In this document: positions 33,534-42,329 of the stretch, piece by piece | Layout: each line of letters begins with the position of its first letter | Numbering within the stretch: position 1 is the first letter of the stretch | Assembly: GCF_048544455.1 (NCBI RefSeq) | Contig: NC_133537.1 | Coordinates: 153,028,058-153,092,057, forward strand | Length of the DNA stretch: 64,000 nucleotides | DNA from: Silene latifolia | Lineage: Eukaryota; Streptophyta; Magnoliopsida; Caryophyllales; Caryophyllaceae | Reading direction: 5' to 3' | Translations under genes and position numbers: made by a program | The notes under the pieces: model-generated | What the model saw: the letters and a program-made list of their open reading frames with translations, nothing else | What the model was told of the DNA's origin: nothing | Databases searched by the model: none

Positions 33534-33569
33534 ACTCGGGACGAGCAAAAGTCCAAGTGTGGGGGAGTT
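33534..33569 (+). promoter_or_regulatory. Polypurine tract region, element 2
   Basis: ACTCGGGACGAGCAAAAG with potential CTCG/CGAG pairing, then TCCAAGTGTGGGGGAGTT directly before the LTR start TGATAGAG at 33570. Confidence 0.8.
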
Positions 33570-35121
33570 TGATAGAGTAAAAACGTGTCGAGTCACTAGG
33601 GCCTTCTTAGGCCAAGTATGTTTTAATTAAGGGTCCTTTTGTCGGAATAAAGAGTTAATCTTCCCGTCCCGATGATTGTCATAACTAATGCGTTTTGATT
33701 CATGTGCGGAGCTTCGTATGAGGAGAGAACCCGCAATCCCGAGCACGAGCCTCTAGCCACACTAGTAAACAAGCAATAATGCGGAGACGACCTTACATGA
33801 ACCAGTTGCGGAGCCGACATTCCTTGATAGGAAGCATAAAGGTCAAGTAGTGGAGAACTCATGTTGAGGAAGTGAAGAAACAATTCGCATTCAGGCATTT
33901 TGGCAGACTGCCTCCAGCCACAGCAGTCTGCCACGACAGTCTGCTATTCAGCGGGCAGTCTGCCACTCAGCCGGCAGTCTGCCGATGTGCTGTACTCGTG
34001 ACTTTTGTTTAACCCGTTGTCTTAAATGGAAGCCCAAATTTCCGTATTACCCTAGAATTTCGTGCAGCCCTATAAATAGTTCACATTTTGGAGACCTAAA
34101 GCTCATCTTGTTTAGCAATAATTCAAAAAGGCTTGTGTGTAAAGAAAACTTGGAATTTTAGGAAGAAAAGTGTAATCTTTGGCTTTGGATGTTAATCTTT
34201 CTTCATTTTGTGGGTTGTAACAAGATTATGGAAGGCTAAATCCTTCTTTGCTTGGTGTAATTCATCCAAAGTTTCCAACTTTGGTATTGTAAGACTCTTT
34301 TAATCTCTTTTTATTTATCCATTGATCTTTCCTTATGCTTAATGTCTTATGTTGAATGAGTTTATGTTTGGGTTGGCCATCCATGCTTGTTATCTGTTCA
34401 ACTATTGAAAATTCTAGAGAAATGGTTTAATCTATCTAGGATTGTTTGGAGCAAGCTTGTTGTATGTTGATTTGGTTTAAAGGATGCATGCAATGAGCAG
34501 GAAATTTCATGTCTTTTCTCATTTGTATGGTTTAATCTTGTGAGAATTGATCCTAGCCTCTTATCTTGGCATAATTCTTAATGCTCATGTTTGATTTGCA
34601 CTCATGGTTTAATGAATTGTTGATTAAACTTGAAGAATATACATGGATGGTTTAATTTGTGTATGTTAGCATCTTGACTAGAGAGTATTGGGTGGATAAT
34701 AAGAAGAGAGTTACAAAAAGGTCAAACTTTATCATTGTTGGTTACTAAGGAAGGATTACATCAAGCCCTCTTTAATATTGAATTTTCTTGCTCACCAAGT
34801 GTTTGTTAAATTGTTTGTTAGACAAGATTATAACTTTACTTTGTTTTCATGTTACCAATCAACTCAACTCCCCCCCCCCCTTATCTATGTTCATCTATTG
34901 TTTGTCATTGTTGATAATCATTGTTTGTTTATACACTTGTCATTAGTATTCAATAGTTTACAATTCAAGTATTTAGCTTAAAAGACCTTCTCTTGAGATC
35001 GACCCTTACTTGCACTATATTGCTTTATCAATTGGAGTAATCTAGAGTATAGTTTGGTTTATAAATTGTTAATTTGGTAGCTTAAGTCTAGCATTTAACG
35101 ACCTAGTCTTATTCTCTATCA
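33570..35121 (+). repeat. Element 2 3' LTR
   Basis: A complete 1552-bp LTR, TGATAGAG to CTCTATCA, followed by the GCTGC duplication. TATA is at 34071-34078. It matches the split left LTR apart from scattered substitutions and the rearranged motif cluster. Confidence 0.93.
33904..33985 (+). repeat. Element 2 motif cluster in U3 (right LTR)
   Basis: Contains GGCAGACTGCC, AGCAGTCTGCC, GACAGTCTGCT, GGCAGTCTGCC and GGCAGTCTGCC. Only the last two units align well with the 19-bp tandem of the left LTR; the earlier part is arranged differently. Confidence 0.83.
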
Positions 35122-35126
35122 GCTGC

Positions 35127-35475
35127 GCTGCTCATTTGCGCAGGCTGCGCTTAAGCTCGCATTTGGAATTCTCAATTCCTTTGCTTCTTGACCTCTTCAA
35201 TTGATCTCAATTCTTCTCATCTTCACTCTTTACTTCTCCTAGCTGGATATTTGGCCATATGTGAGGTGCTTGCGCCATGTCTTGACCGTGGAAAGGTTCT
35301 CCTCAACCCTCGGGTTCCGTGCATCAAAATTAAGTATAAAACCGAGGTAAAATGGACAAGTTACCAAATCATAGCCAATTATCAATTATTAGGATAAACA
35401 TACCTAAAGACCCATATTAAAAGATATGAGGGTGATAAAATCACCCTCTTAGACCGACACAAACCACTATTATCA
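35127..35475 (-). repeat. Element 1 3' LTR, second segment
   Basis: Resumes the LTR interrupted at 11275, starting in the motif GCTGCTCATTTGCGCAGGCTGCGC and ending CACTATTATCA at 35475. It includes a perfect hairpin with 8-bp arms GAGGGTGA/TCACCCTC at 35428-35448, repeated in the other LTR at 46658-46678. Confidence 0.9.
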
Positions 35476-35515
35476 AACACCCCCACACTTAGACTTTTGC
35501 TAGTCCCGAGCAAAA
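35476..35515 (-). promoter_or_regulatory. Polypurine tract region, element 1
   Basis: On the minus strand a TTTGCTCGGGACTAGCAAAA block (35495-35515) precedes TCTAAGTGTGGGGGTGTT, which abuts the LTR start TGATAG. The arms TTTGCT/AGCAAA can pair. The arrangement is the same as in elements 2 and 3. Confidence 0.78.
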
Positions 35516-36096
35516 CCCGAAATAAGCAATTGCGTAAGTCTACAAGTGAGTGTAGGAGTATTGATCTCTCTTCCCTCACTACAACCTTCTTATATCTCCT
35601 TCTCAACAAATCCACCGATTATAAAAAGAAAATCTAGACTCAAAAGTTGATACACACTCTTCTCTCACTTGCCCTCCTTATATCATCCCTCTAAACAAGA
35701 CACAAGACACCTCCAACTCTGACTCATCAACTTCACAACCACCCTACTTATCACTCCAAAGAAAAGATGGTCACTCTTGCCTTATCCCAAGGCAATAGAA
35801 AAGTGACCTACACAATCCTCCAAATCATTCACACTCCCCTTATATCACCCCCTTATCACTCCAAGCAATGCAAGTTATGCTACTAAGTTGGCTAAACACC
35901 AATAAAGATCAACAACCTAGTAGCCAACATGAAAAACCACCAATTTGAAGCAATTTTCTTTGACTCAAAAAGAAATTAAATCCTAAATGTAGCCTCCTTC
36001 CTAAATCCTCCTTATTGCTCCCTTCTTATCCCTCCATCTTTTTGGTGTTGCATTTTTCAATTTTTCGATTTTTTTGTTGAAAATCCCTCATTTTGC
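35516..36096 (-). other. 3' noncoding region of element 1
   Basis: No gene is seen; this is the reverse-complement counterpart of 32950-33530 in element 2. Confidence 0.5.
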
Positions 36097-36262
36097 CTAA
36101 GGTGCCCTTTCAGGTTTTCACCTTAGCTTTTCCTTTCCTCTCATTGGTGGCTCGCAACTCGATTCTTCATTTTGCCCGGAATGCCCTTTTGAGTTTTTAT
36201 TCCGTCCTCGGCCACCTTTTCCAATCTTGCCTAGGTGCCCACCCTCGTGGGTTTTCACCTAG
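36097..36262 (-). ncRNA. Three-hairpin array in the 3' noncoding region of element 1
   Basis: On the minus strand the units are 36262-36231 (arms CTAGGTG/CACCTAG, inner CCCAC-GAGGGTGGG), 36203-36178 (arms GGAAT/ATTCC) and 36126-36097 (arms CTAAGGTG/CACCTTAG, inner CCT-GAA-AGG). The second unit pairs better than its element 2 counterpart, and the inner pairs differ while still pairing. A candidate structured RNA, not an independent gene. Confidence 0.5.
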
Positions 36263-36336
36263 CCGGAATTTTTAATTTTTTTTTTTTTGAAAACTTGCAT
36301 TGAAAAGAAACACTTGTACACCATTTACAATCAACT

Positions 36337-36374
36337 CACTCCCCCACACTTAAATCACACATTGTCCTCAATGT
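36337..36374 (-). promoter_or_regulatory. Conserved stem-loop and second G-rich tract, element 1
   Basis: On the minus strand ACATTG-AGGA-CAATGT (36374-36359) is followed by AAGTGTGGGGGAGT (36351-36337). Same unit and same position after the third ORF as in elements 2 and 3. Confidence 0.65.
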
Positions 36375-36498
36375 GGAGGAGGTCACAACTTTTTAGTCAA
36401 TCATGAGAACCCGAGGCACCCCCTTGATCATAGGTGCCTTGGTTCTCCCATCTTTTTTCTCTTCTCTCTCGTTCTCTCTTTGCCTGGTCATAGCTTTG

Positions 36499-38125
36499 TT
36501 ACACTTCTTCTTGGGTGATGAAGGGGGGGTTACCCGGATTGAGAGACTTGCCAAATAGTCCATTAACTATCCCAAGTGTATCCTCTTGGGCCCTTGCATC
36601 ATTGTACGAATCTTGGACATATTCGCGATGTCTTTCATTTTGAACCCCAAATTGATGGTCCACTTGGCTTCTCCACTTGTTTTGTGCTTCCCACAAGGCC
36701 GCATTGGCCGCCATCCTTTGGTCTTGTTGTTGTTGCCAAAGACGGTCAGCCTCTTTATTGGCAAGAATGTTCGTCATCATCTCCGTTTGGGCCGTTGCGG
36801 CCTCGGCAATCAACTTCCCCCGATCATCTACAACTCTCCTCCAATGATCCAAATTCTCCAACCTTGGCGCTTGTTGTTGTTGCCAAGAATGGAGATTCTC
36901 CACACTCCCACTAATGGTCGTAAAAACTTCCCTTGTCTCCTAGAAGTAATCGAACATACTTTGTTGCCAAGGAGCAACCGGGTCATTAGAACTCCCCCCC
37001 GCTTCATACATGGGGGTGCCGTAAGGTTGTTGGTGGGGTGAAGGAATGTGGTGGGTATCATGGAATCCTCCCTCAATGAACTCAACCTCCCGTTCTTCCA
37101 CTTGTTGGGCACTTTGGGATGGCTTCACGGCTCTTCTCTTCCTTACTCTTTATGGTGGTGCCCCGGGAAAATCTCTCTCGGCGGGGCAAAAGAAGTCTCG
37201 GGCCCTAAACCCGCTTGGAAGAGGGACATTTTTAGGTAGTCGCATGTGTTGCACGGCTCCTTATCCCAACCAATAACAACTCCATGGGACCTCATCCAAA
37301 ACTTGGATCATGTGGGTTTCAACCAACCCCGCGACATTGTAGAAATTGTTACCCCACAATTGAGGTTGGTTGTCGGGAATTTGACCAAATAAATTGGCCA
37401 CAAAAAGGGTGATTAGTCCCCCACAATTAATGCCTCCCTTCTTCTCCTTATGCTTGGTCCCATTCACCACAAAAAGCCTAGCCCAATCCGGCACTCCTTC
37501 CCCCTCGGGTAGCATCGTCCAATACACTCTCGCACACTATCATTTATTTTCGTTGGTTCCCCCATTGAAAAGAAGAAACAAGAAATCATCCGGGCAATGA
37601 TTCGGATGGGGGGGTTTGTAATGGCGGAGCTTTTATCATTTTTTGTTTGACGAGGTTTCCCCGAAATGCCGCACCACACATCATTCAAAGTGGTTCCTTG
37701 TGGGTTGACGGAGGAAGGGGGTCTAGAGACTCTCAAAATTTCCCTCACCCTTTCAAAAGTGAGAGAATGCCAACTTTGTGCAACCGGAAGTTCACCCTTT
37801 CACTCTCCCCTTCTCCCGTGATATGTAGAGTGGCAAGGAATTCCAAGGTGTAGGCGGGATATGTGTTTAATTGGTGGTTGATGTATCGTTCAAGCCCCAC
37901 CTTGGTTAAAAATGTAAGTGTTTGATCATAAATTCCCATGTCTCTCAAGGTCCCGGGATGGAGGAATTTGGATATGTGAAGGGGTTTACTCTCAAGGGCT
38001 TTGAAATAATTTTTGTAAGGTGCGGGCAAGCCCTCATCTCCGTTAAAGGCTTTGGGTGGGGGTGGTGGTGCATTAGAGAATTCTCCTCTCTTTTTCGATT
38101 TTCCCTTTCCAAAGTCCGAACATTA
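36499..38125 (-). pseudogene. Athila-type third ORF of element 1, decayed
   Basis: Homologous to the third ORF of element 2, read in pieces: about 38125-37745 (KALESKPLHISKFLHPGTLR, LNTYPAYTLEFLATLHITG), 37748-37464, 37527-37261 (GINCGGLITLFVANLFGQIP), and 37128-36499 with a TAG near 36940 (ENLHSWQQQQAPRLENL, QVDHQFGVQNERHREYVQDS). Several frame changes and at least one nonsense codon separate the pieces. The N-terminal part includes a proline run (PPPPPK) not seen in element 2. It could not make a full protein. Confidence 0.8.
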
Positions 38126-39185
38126 TCTTGCTTTCTCAACAAATTTAAGTTCAAAAATACACTGAAACAACCAAAAACTGAATTTGTTTTTTTTCTAAGG
38201 GGCAATACAACAAACACCTGATAGGCTCTAGCTAGAACTCAAGTGTTTAAGGTGTGTTTGTTGATTTGTTCCTTCCCTAGCAGAAAACTTTTACCAACAA
38301 TCCTCAACAATCAATAATAGCAAGAATTTAACCCAAATTAATCTAACTAAATAGTGTAATTCGGATTATACTAGTTTGAAACGAACAAAGTCAAGGAAAG
38401 TTGTTATACCTCCTCGAAATTCCTCAAACTTGCTTGATTAAGTGTAGATGATGCGTAAAAACCCCTTCTTGACCCTCAAATCCTCTTGTAGAAGCTTCAA
38501 TTTCACCCGGAAAAAGTTAGGGTTCTTGGGAAATTTGGGGGATATTTCAGAAATTTGGTGTTGTAATGGTGTTTTTGATGGAAAAATTGAGTTGTGTGAA
38601 GGATTTGAAGTTTGGTGATGGAAAGTAGTGATTTGGTGAGGTTTTGAGAGATTGAGAGGAGTTTTAATGTTTTGTCGACACAAAGAGGGATTATTGAAAG
38701 AGGAGGAATGTCGGGTGATTTAGGAATAAGGAGACGAAATAGCAGACCTGCGTAGGCTGCACAATTTTTGTTCTTGCCTGCGCAATCGGGCGCAGCTGCG
38801 CTGCTCATTTGCGCAGGCTGTGCTCAGTCTCGCAATTTTCCTTCTTAATTCCTTTAATTCCTAATTTCAATACTTAGCCAATTTTTTGCTCTTTTTGCAT
38901 TGTTCCCCTTCCTTGGCTTTTTCATATGATTTTGTAAGTTAAACTCGAATCTCGTCTCCTCTTGGGCACGCCTTCCAAGAGGGTTTTGCAAATCACTACA
39001 CCATTAACAAACCTCAAGTGTCTCTTGTATTTCAATGCAAATTAAGTTATTGAAAACGGAATTAACATGAAATGAAATAAAATACGGAAATGAACTACAC
39101 GAAGAAAACAATTAAATTGGGATAGAATATTTACAAATTTTGCCGTTGTTTAATGTTGATGGCTCGACATGATGCTTCTTGAAGG
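38126..39185 (-). other. Spacer between pol and the third ORF, element 1
   Basis: No credible gene. It contains the motif cluster at 38748-38825 and a pyrimidine/A-rich leader-like stretch, matching the arrangement in element 2. Confidence 0.5.
38748..38825 (-). repeat. Element 1 motif cluster between pol and the third ORF
   Basis: Reading plus, it has CCTGCGTAGGCTGCAC, TTGCCTGCGCAATCGGGCGC, AGCTGCGCTGCTC and TTTGCGCAGGCTGTGC. A stretch of about 50 bases (CTTGCCTGCGCAATCGGGCG onward) is almost the same as the LTR cluster at 11249-11275 plus 35127-35145, so LTR and interior share a module as well as a motif. Confidence 0.85.
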
Positions 39186-42100
39186 TTAATCTTCATAGAC
39201 GGGGTCTTCCAATTGAATTTCTTCTCCCCCTAGGTCTTGCATCCCTTCATGATAAACTTTGATTCGTTGCCCATTCACCTTGATTAACTTGCCCGAGTTG
39301 GGATTCTCCACATCCACCGCTCCATGTGGATGCACTTTCTTCACAATATAGGGGCCGAACCACCGAGACCTCAACTTTCCCGGAAAAAGCTTAAACCTAT
39401 TTTGAAATACAAGAACCTTGTCTCCTTCCTTGAAAATCCTCCGAGCTATCATCTTGTCATGCAACACTCTAGCTTTTTCCTTGTAGATTGTGGCGTTGTC
39501 ATAGGAATCCAACCGGAGTTCCTCCATCTCTTGAATTTGCAACTTTCGATGCAACCCCGCTTCATCTACATTTTGATTAAAAGATTTGATGGCCCAATAA
39601 GCTTTATGTTCAACTTCCACTGGTAGGTGGCATGGTTTCCCATATATGAGACGATATGGTGACATGCCAATATGAGTTTTATAGGCCGTGCGGTACGCCC
39701 ATAATGCATCGTCCAACCGTTTGCTCCAATCCTTCCGGTCCGGGTTCACCGTCTTCTCAAGGATTCCTTTGATTTCATGATTAGATACTTACGCTTGCCC
39801 GTTGGTTTGAGGGTGGTAAGCGGTGGAGACCTTGTGGAGGACTCCATATTTCTTCAATAATCCTTGAATAACCCGGTTGCAAAAATGCGTGCCCCGATCA
39901 CTTATTATAGCCTTAGGGTAACCAAATCTTGAGAATATATAGCTTTGAATGAAGCTAGAAACGGTCTTGGCATCATCAACTCTTGTGGGGATCGCCTCCA
40001 CCCACTTTGAAACATAGTCAACGGCAAGCAAGATGTAACGGAATCCGCTTGAATTCGGGAATGGACCCATAAAGTCTATCCCCCAAACATCAAATACTTC
40101 ACAAAAAATATTGGTTGTTGGGGCATCTCGTGCCGTCGAGAAATGTTTCCACATCTTTAACACCGATCACAAGTCTTCACATAAGCTTGGGCATCCCGGA
40201 AAATACTAGGCCAATAGAAACCACATTCCAAGATCTTCCGGGCGGTCCTTTGAGGACCAAAGTGCCCCCCCACAAGCGTACTCATGGCAATGTTGGAGGA
40301 TTGAGGGAATTTCCACATCCGGAATGCAACGACGGATAATTTGTCTCGACACATTTTCCACAATGCAAGTAGGGGTCATCCATATGACGTAGCGGGAAAT
40401 ACTCCTCAACTTGTGGCGTTGGCTAGAAGATAAGGATGTGGGAAACTTCCTAGTCCCCATGTAGTTGACAAGGTTAGCATACCACGGCTCAACGACTTTC
40501 ATAGCATATAAAGATTCATGTGGTAGGCTACCATCTACTACTCCCATGGTCTTCACTAGATCATCATTAATGTGAAGCCTACTCAAATGGTCGGCTACCA
40601 CATTGACACTCCCTTGCTTATCTTTGATTTCGATGTCAAACTCGCTCAACAAGAGAACCCACCTCATTAACCTTGCCTTGGTGTCCTTCTTGTCCACGAG
40701 TTGCCTTATGGATTTGTGATCGGTATAAATAATGACTTTAGCACCCAAAAGATAAGCCCGAAATTTTTCAATGGCATACACCACCGCCAAGAATTCCTTC
40801 TCCGTGGTGGTGTAGTTTCGTTGAGCATCATTTAATATCGAAGAAGCATATTGAATCACATGAGCTACCTTCCCCTCCCTTTGGCCTAAAACCGCGCCAA
40901 GGGCATAATCACTAGCATCCGTCATGATTTCAAAGGGAAGGTCCCATTTTGGAGCTTGAATTATTGGGGCCGTCACAAGCCTTTATTTCAAAGAATCAAA
41001 TGCCACCCTACAAGCATCATCAAAAACAAACTCCACATCCTTGTGCAAGAGCTTGCATAAGGGGTAAGTAATCTTGGAAAAGTCTTGAATAAATCTTCGG
41101 TAAAAACATGCGTGTCCCAAGAACGACCTCATGTCTCGAGTATTAGATGGATACGGTAAGGTTTTAATCACATCCACCTTAGCCGTATCCACCTCAATCC
41201 CTCTTTGCGACACTATATGTCCTAACACGATCCCGCTACTCACCATTAAGTGACACTTTTCAGAATTTAAAATGAGGTGAGAGTCTATGAACCGTGATAG
41301 GACCATAGCGAGGTGGTCTAGACATGAGTCAAATGAGTCCCCATGGATGGTGAAGTCATCCATGAAGACTTCCAATATGCGCTCCACATAGTCCGAAACG
41401 ATGCTCATCATGCACCGTTGGAATGTGCCAGGGGCATTGCACAATCCAAAGGGCATGCGACGGTAAGCATAAGTACCAAATGGGCAAGTAAATGTTGTTT
41501 TGGATTGATCCTCCGGGTGTATGGGGATTTGAAAATACCCGGAGTACCCGTCCAAAAAATAATAGAATTATTTTCCCCCTAACCTCTCTAGCATTTGATC
41601 TAGAAAGGGTAAGGGGGAGTGATCTTTAAATGTCACGGCATTGAGGCGGCGATAATCGATGCAAACTCTCCACCCGGTTTGAATCCGAGTGGGAATTAAA
41701 GCTCTCTCTTTGCCTTCGATTACCGTCACCCCACCCTTTTTCGGTACACATTGAGTACGGCTTACCCATTGAGAATCGCTAATGGGATAGATGATTCCCA
41801 TTTGGAGTAGTTTGATTATCTCTTCTTTCACTACTTCCATCATTAGCGGGTTCAATCTCCTTTGGGGTTGCCTAACCGGTTTTGCTTCTCCCTCCAACAG
41901 GATCTTCTGCATGCATACGCTTGGGCTTATCCCCTTAAGATCCGCAATGCTCCACCCAAAAGCTCCCTTGTATTTTTGCAATACATCCACCAATCTCTTC
42001 TCTTGGTCATCCTCAAGTTGGTTTGAGATTATGAGGGGTAGGGTGTTGTTTTTACCAAGAAAAATATACTTCAAGTGGTCGGGAAGTGGTTTTAGATTGG

Positions 42101-42329
42101 GTGTGGGTGGTTTTATAATGGAGGGGAGTGTTCTTTCAAGGGAAGCCTCTAGGAGAAGGAATTTGGCTTGGTAGGCATAAGGAGAGGAAGAAAAACAAGC
42201 CTCTACGGAGCTGGAAGTTGCGCAGGCTGCGCTGGTGAACTGCGCAAGCTGCGCAATTTTGTGCAGGCTGCGCTCTGTGGTTGCGCAGGCTGCGCACTTG
42301 CTCGGCATTTGCTCCCCAGTTTCTTTTAT
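39186..42329 (-). pseudogene. Pol (RT-RNaseH-integrase) of element 1, defective
   Basis: RT begins after the junction cluster at about 42200 (WRVCIDYRRLNAVTFKDHSP, YAYRRMPFGLCNAPGTFQRC, FMDD at 41366-41355). RNaseH has [14 protein letters not shown] and TDHKSIRQ; integrase has the HHCC finger and GIDFMGPF, then SDRGTHF. Lesions in order: TAA 41568-41570 where element 2 has Glu; TAA 40983-40985 where element 2 has Glu; a frameshift at seven Cs (40265-40271); a stop at 40157-40159; another frame change near 40100; and TAA 39789-39791 exactly at the integrase catalytic Glu. The C-terminal part is open to 39186 ([18 protein letters not shown]). Sequence between lesions stays close to element 2. 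Confidence 0.92.
42217..42300 (-). repeat. Element 1 motif cluster at the protease/RT junction
   Basis: Four copies: TTGCGCAGGCTGCGC, CTGCGCAAGCTGCGC, TGTGCAGGCTGCGC and TTGCGCAGGCTGCGC. It is translated in the pol frame as an Ala/Cys-rich linker (KCAACATTE, LAQFTSAACATSS) unrelated to the linker in element 2. Confidence 0.87.

Larger units (their letters stand above)
11276..35121 (+). mobile_element. Element 2: Athila-type retrotransposon nested in element 1
   Basis: The right LTR is 33570-35121. The left LTR is 11276-12631 plus 23704-23955, split by element 3. PBS is at 23961-23978, gag-protease at 24089-26915, pol at about 26890-29900, the third ORF at 30975-32606 and the polypurine tract next to 33569. 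LTR ends are TGATAGAG and CTCTATCA. It is a sister family of element 1: gag, pol, third ORF and 3' noncoding region align throughout, while the LTR bodies differ. Each coding region carries lesions. It is flanked by GCTGC duplications. Confidence 0.93.

Noticed and set aside
11226..42300. Reading the repeated palindromic clusters as CRISPR arrays
   Set aside because: Units are short, irregular, unevenly spaced and embedded in plant retrotransposons. There is no constant repeat with unique spacers and no cas gene.
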